Part shown: one piece after another, positions 60,901 to 64,000 of the stretch
Numbering within the stretch: the stretch's first letter is position 1
How the letters are laid out: every line of letters begins with the position of its first letter
The notes under the pieces: model-generated
What the model was told of the DNA's origin: nothing
Seen by the model: the letters and a program-made list of their open reading frames with translations, nothing else
The model's database searches: none
Position numbers and translations under genes: made by a program
Assembly: GCF_010183535.1 (NCBI RefSeq)
Contig: NC_071329.1
Coordinates: 12,710,001-12,774,000 of the forward strand
Length of the DNA stretch: 64,000 bases
Source: Caenorhabditis remanei
Taxonomy: Eukaryota > Nematoda > Chromadorea > Rhabditida > Rhabditidae
Direction of reading: 5' to 3'

Positions 60901-63900
60901 TGTCGTTTTTCCTTTTTCTAAGGTATCAATTAGTTGGCTCATAGCTCTGAATATTCCATCAAAAAACGATGAATTGATTGTCTGAACCTTGGATTATTAT
61001 TGGGGGAAAACGATCGTTTCGACAAGCCAACTTATCTTTTAGCGTGATATTGAAAAAAGTGGAACTAGCCGTAAATCAAAATGGGAAGACGAAGGAACCG
61101 AGGAGATGTGATGACACAGTTAAATAAATTGATGGAAAAAAAGAAATCTCATGTATGAAGAGAGAAATAAATATGTCGATTGGCAACGGTTCTTTTTTCT
61201 TTTTCTTTTTGAGGTTATTAATGGTAACACTTGGAATTGACAATGATGGTTTTTGCGAAGCGTTAGAAGACTAAAAGGTGATTTTTGTAAAAAGAAGAAA
61301 ACGTGGAAATCGAGAGATTAGAGAATTATTTTCAGGGTGTCATTCTGAAAGGAAAGAATTCAAAATCGGGAAAACGAGTAACGAAGAGTCAGAAATAGAA
61401 ACTATTCAAGTTTTCTCGAAACTATTTTCACTAAAAATTAAGGTTTAGAGGTATCTTGGAGTCGTTTATAGAGTGGGTTTTTAGCTATTTAAATCCTTTC
61501 GTCCCAATAAATAAATAAATAAATTTGATTCGGTTATCGGAAACTGAAACAAGGATTTCAAGCTCTTTTTCAACACCATCAAATGAAAAGCTCTGAAACT
61601 TAAGTTGGAAATCCCAACGTCATACCCTCGCACTAAAATTCGAGAAATATAACAACAACCTGCTATCTCCGTTATGAGTTTCTTGGAAAAGTTTTACGGG
61701 AGTTGAGATTAAAAAATGTTTATGTTGAAAAGTGGTTGTGTTAGTGGAACCGCTTCATTACTTTTTTGTTTCTTACTTTTTTTTCAATTAGGTAGATCCG
61801 ATGATCTGATAAAAAGTATATTTTAAGAGAAATGGTGTTCTCCATTCAAGAGAATTTCACGTGACTCCAAGAATTCATGCTGGAAGAGAAACTGATCGTA
61901 ACAGTGAAACATGAAATGTGATAGGTAGTAACATGGCAAAAAGATCCCCGATCGTTATTCGAAGGAAAAGTACATTATATTCGGATGGCATCATCATGAA
62001 TCCAGGGAGGTCTTCTGCCTTCCGCCTCTCCTCTCAGGGCGTGCCATTCTATCCGACCGTACCCGTAAACTTGTTCGTCCGTTCGTTTCGAGCGCCCCCC
62101 TTCTCTTCCGCTTCCCTCATTTTTTTTTCTCTTTTCTCCCCACATCATCTTTATATTATGTATATTATGTAATTCAGAGTCAGTTATACATAGTGTATTA
62201 TCACCTATGGCCATTCATCGGCTTTTATTGAATCTGTGATGTATGTATACGTTTTTAGATAGCTATCGAAGCGGACGATGATGCGGAAAAAGTGTGCGGA
62301 AGGGAGGGATGGATGGGAATGATATAGAGAAGAAAAAGAGGAAGAAGACGTCGTTCTGGAAGACAATTCACCTGTGATTATGTAACTGTGATGACTGAAA
62401 GAGAGAAAACAATGTATTATATTTTCATATCGATACGAGGGATATTTCTGAGTTTGGATCCTTTTTCCTTTGGCGGAAATTCTCATGAGAAGCTCTTCTC
62501 AGAACTCCATTTGGCCACCATTCAGTTATCAAACATCATGATTGTTCAAAAAGAGTCAGTTCTGAAAATTTGATATTGAGGCTCGTCGTCGACTGTCTAG
62601 ACAACAATTATCCTAATTGGTGACTCGGATTGTTATGTTGTCAGAAACAATGAAGCAGTCATTTATAGAACTTTTTGAATTTTCATCAAATTTTTTAAGG
62701 GGTTTTGAACATTTTGAGTGTAGATAAACGGAAGCTGTTTTTGTATACATTCAGGGAAACAAAAATCTCGAAATTCTTTTTTAAGTTTTTCCTTTTTATC
62801 TGAATTTCGAAAAAACTTGGAAATGACATGAACCATGTTGTCATTCTGGTACTAATTCGAGGTAGACCTTTCTGTGATCATAAATTCTGAAGGTAGACTT
62901 TTTAGAAGTTGTTTCAGTGTGCTTATCTGAAAATCGAAGAGTGAGTGCAAGAAATGACTGTAAAGATTCCTCTCCACAGATCATTTATTACTCTTGAATT
63001 TCACAACTATTCCCTTTGAAATGAGGTAAAAGCCACACAAAGAACACGTGTGCTGGCACTGATAACGATATTTTATCGTTTTTAAGCGGAACGATAAAAT
63101 ATTAAAGAAGAGCAAAGAACAGTTTTCAATGCCTTTTCTGATGGCAACGGGCATTAATTTTGACCATCTGAAACTGTTTTTTTGTAGTTTTCTTTCTTAT
63201 GAGTCTGAAATTAATTTATACTTCAGTCCAATATTGTTTCAAACCAAGCTTCATGAAATTTGTTGCAGGTTATAACTTTTGTTCAAACATTTTTTTCTAG
63301 TATTACTGCTTTTGATTACAAACTTATATCATTTAAAGTATTTCTGAAAATAAACATTGTGAATAATGTACTACTCCCGTACTTGAACTCCACAAGATTT
63401 GGGCGTCAACCAGTTTCATTTTGTTGAGGAAAATTTTCAAGAATGCAGAATTACTTCTGGTATGAAAACTATTATGACATTAAGCATATAAAAGTTCACC
63501 TGAATGACGTCAACACTCATACATATATAAGTTTTCAAGCACTCGTTTCAAAATTGAATACAAAAAATTGTGAGTTGTATTATAAATATATTTCAATCAC
63601 CCACATACATACATAATTGATTTCTCCGCTTATTAAGAGGAGAGCCCCCTGAAATTGTTTTTTTTTCTTTTCTTCCCCTTACTCACGTTTCATTTTCTTT
63701 CCCACATTCTAGTGAGTAACCAGAAAGAAGAAAGAGAAAAGGAAGTTGAAAATCGACTCTTGAAAAGTGGCTCTCCCCATTAGAAAGCCGTCTGATTCAG
63801 AGATCATTTCCAGTTTCCTTTCTTTCAATAGGTCATTTATTGAATCATATCATTTCAAGAAGGTCATCAAACCAGTGAACAAAGAATTGTCTCTGAGTGC

Positions 63901-64000
63901 ATGTCAACCACGTGAGGAGACATGATAAGAAGAAGAAGAGAGCTCAAAAGTAATTAGTGTAACATTTTCTATTTTATTTGTTCCATTTCTTTATCCCACA
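57949..64000. other. gene-poor region upstream of the Pax-type gene
   Basis: 6 kb without a supported gene, likely regulatory DNA or long 5' introns of the Pax-type gene and/or intergenic space. Short frames at 59.88-60.14, 61.92-62.17 and 62.2-62.5 kb have no domains and arise in low-complexity sequence. A perfect 13-bp hairpin at 63068-63102 is listed separately. Confidence 0.45.
63068..63102. other. short perfect hairpin
   Basis: ATATTTTATCGTT (63068-63080) and its exact inverse complement (63090-63102) are separated by 9 nt. No gene nearby to suggest a terminator. Could be a remnant of a small foldback element or a structured RNA. Confidence 0.4.

Noticed and set aside
1..64000. tRNA genes, CRISPR arrays, bacterial-type operons
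   Set aside because: No tRNA-like folds with a GGTTCGAATCC-type arm and no regularly spaced repeats were seen; gene structure is eukaryotic throughout.

Overview
The window is nuclear DNA of a nematode of the genus Caenorhabditis, close to C. elegans but not identified to species. Protein genes carry many short introns (about 45-50 nt), with GTAAGT/GTGAGT-type donors and TTTTCAG acceptors. Several starts lie a few bases after an acceptor, as in trans-spliced genes. The proteins match Caenorhabditis families (PUF-8, CUL-4, BRF-1, MRPL-14, securin IFY-1, expanded F-box families). From memory of C. elegans, cul-4, brf-1 and mrpl-14 are neighbours on chromosome II, so the block looks syntenic. 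All exon models here were built by eye from splice signals and checked for reading-frame continuity.

Layout. 1-12.2 kb is gene-poor and holds a hAT-like non-autonomous transposon with an 8-bp target duplication (5.06-5.80 kb) and a long palindromic repeat (8.4-8.7 kb). 12.2-36.6 kb is gene-dense: a short-chain dehydrogenase (+), a condensin CAP-G family protein (-), puf-8 (-), a secreted Thr-rich protein (+), a small hydrophilic protein (-), a securin (ify-1-like) copy that looks broken (-), cul-4 (+), brf-1 (+), an operon-like pair of a DUF5522 protein and mrpl-14 (-), a small putative secreted protein (+), the nuclear-envelope phosphatase cnep-1 (+) and a 67-residue secreted peptide precursor (-). 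36.6-42.1 kb has no convincing gene but a palindromic element. 42.1-46.7 kb is a cluster of three F-box genes with duplicated flanks, followed by an amino-acid transporter (-) with a palindromic repeat in its first intron. 49.6-64 kb is gene-poor except for a small Pax-type gene (56.1-57.9 kb, -), which has only the N-terminal half of the paired domain plus an eh1-like repressor motif.

Working together. The central block is housekeeping and germline: chromosome condensation (CAP-G), germline RNA control (PUF-8), ubiquitin ligation (CUL-4), Pol III initiation (BRF-1), mitochondrial translation (MRPL-14) and nuclear-envelope lipid control (CNEP-1). The F-box cluster is fast-evolving accessory ubiquitin-ligase adaptor material. 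No previously undescribed multi-gene system is evident. The most interesting items are the PAI-only Pax protein, the Cys-ring peptide precursor, the broken securin copy and the hAT-like element rich in GGCCC motifs.
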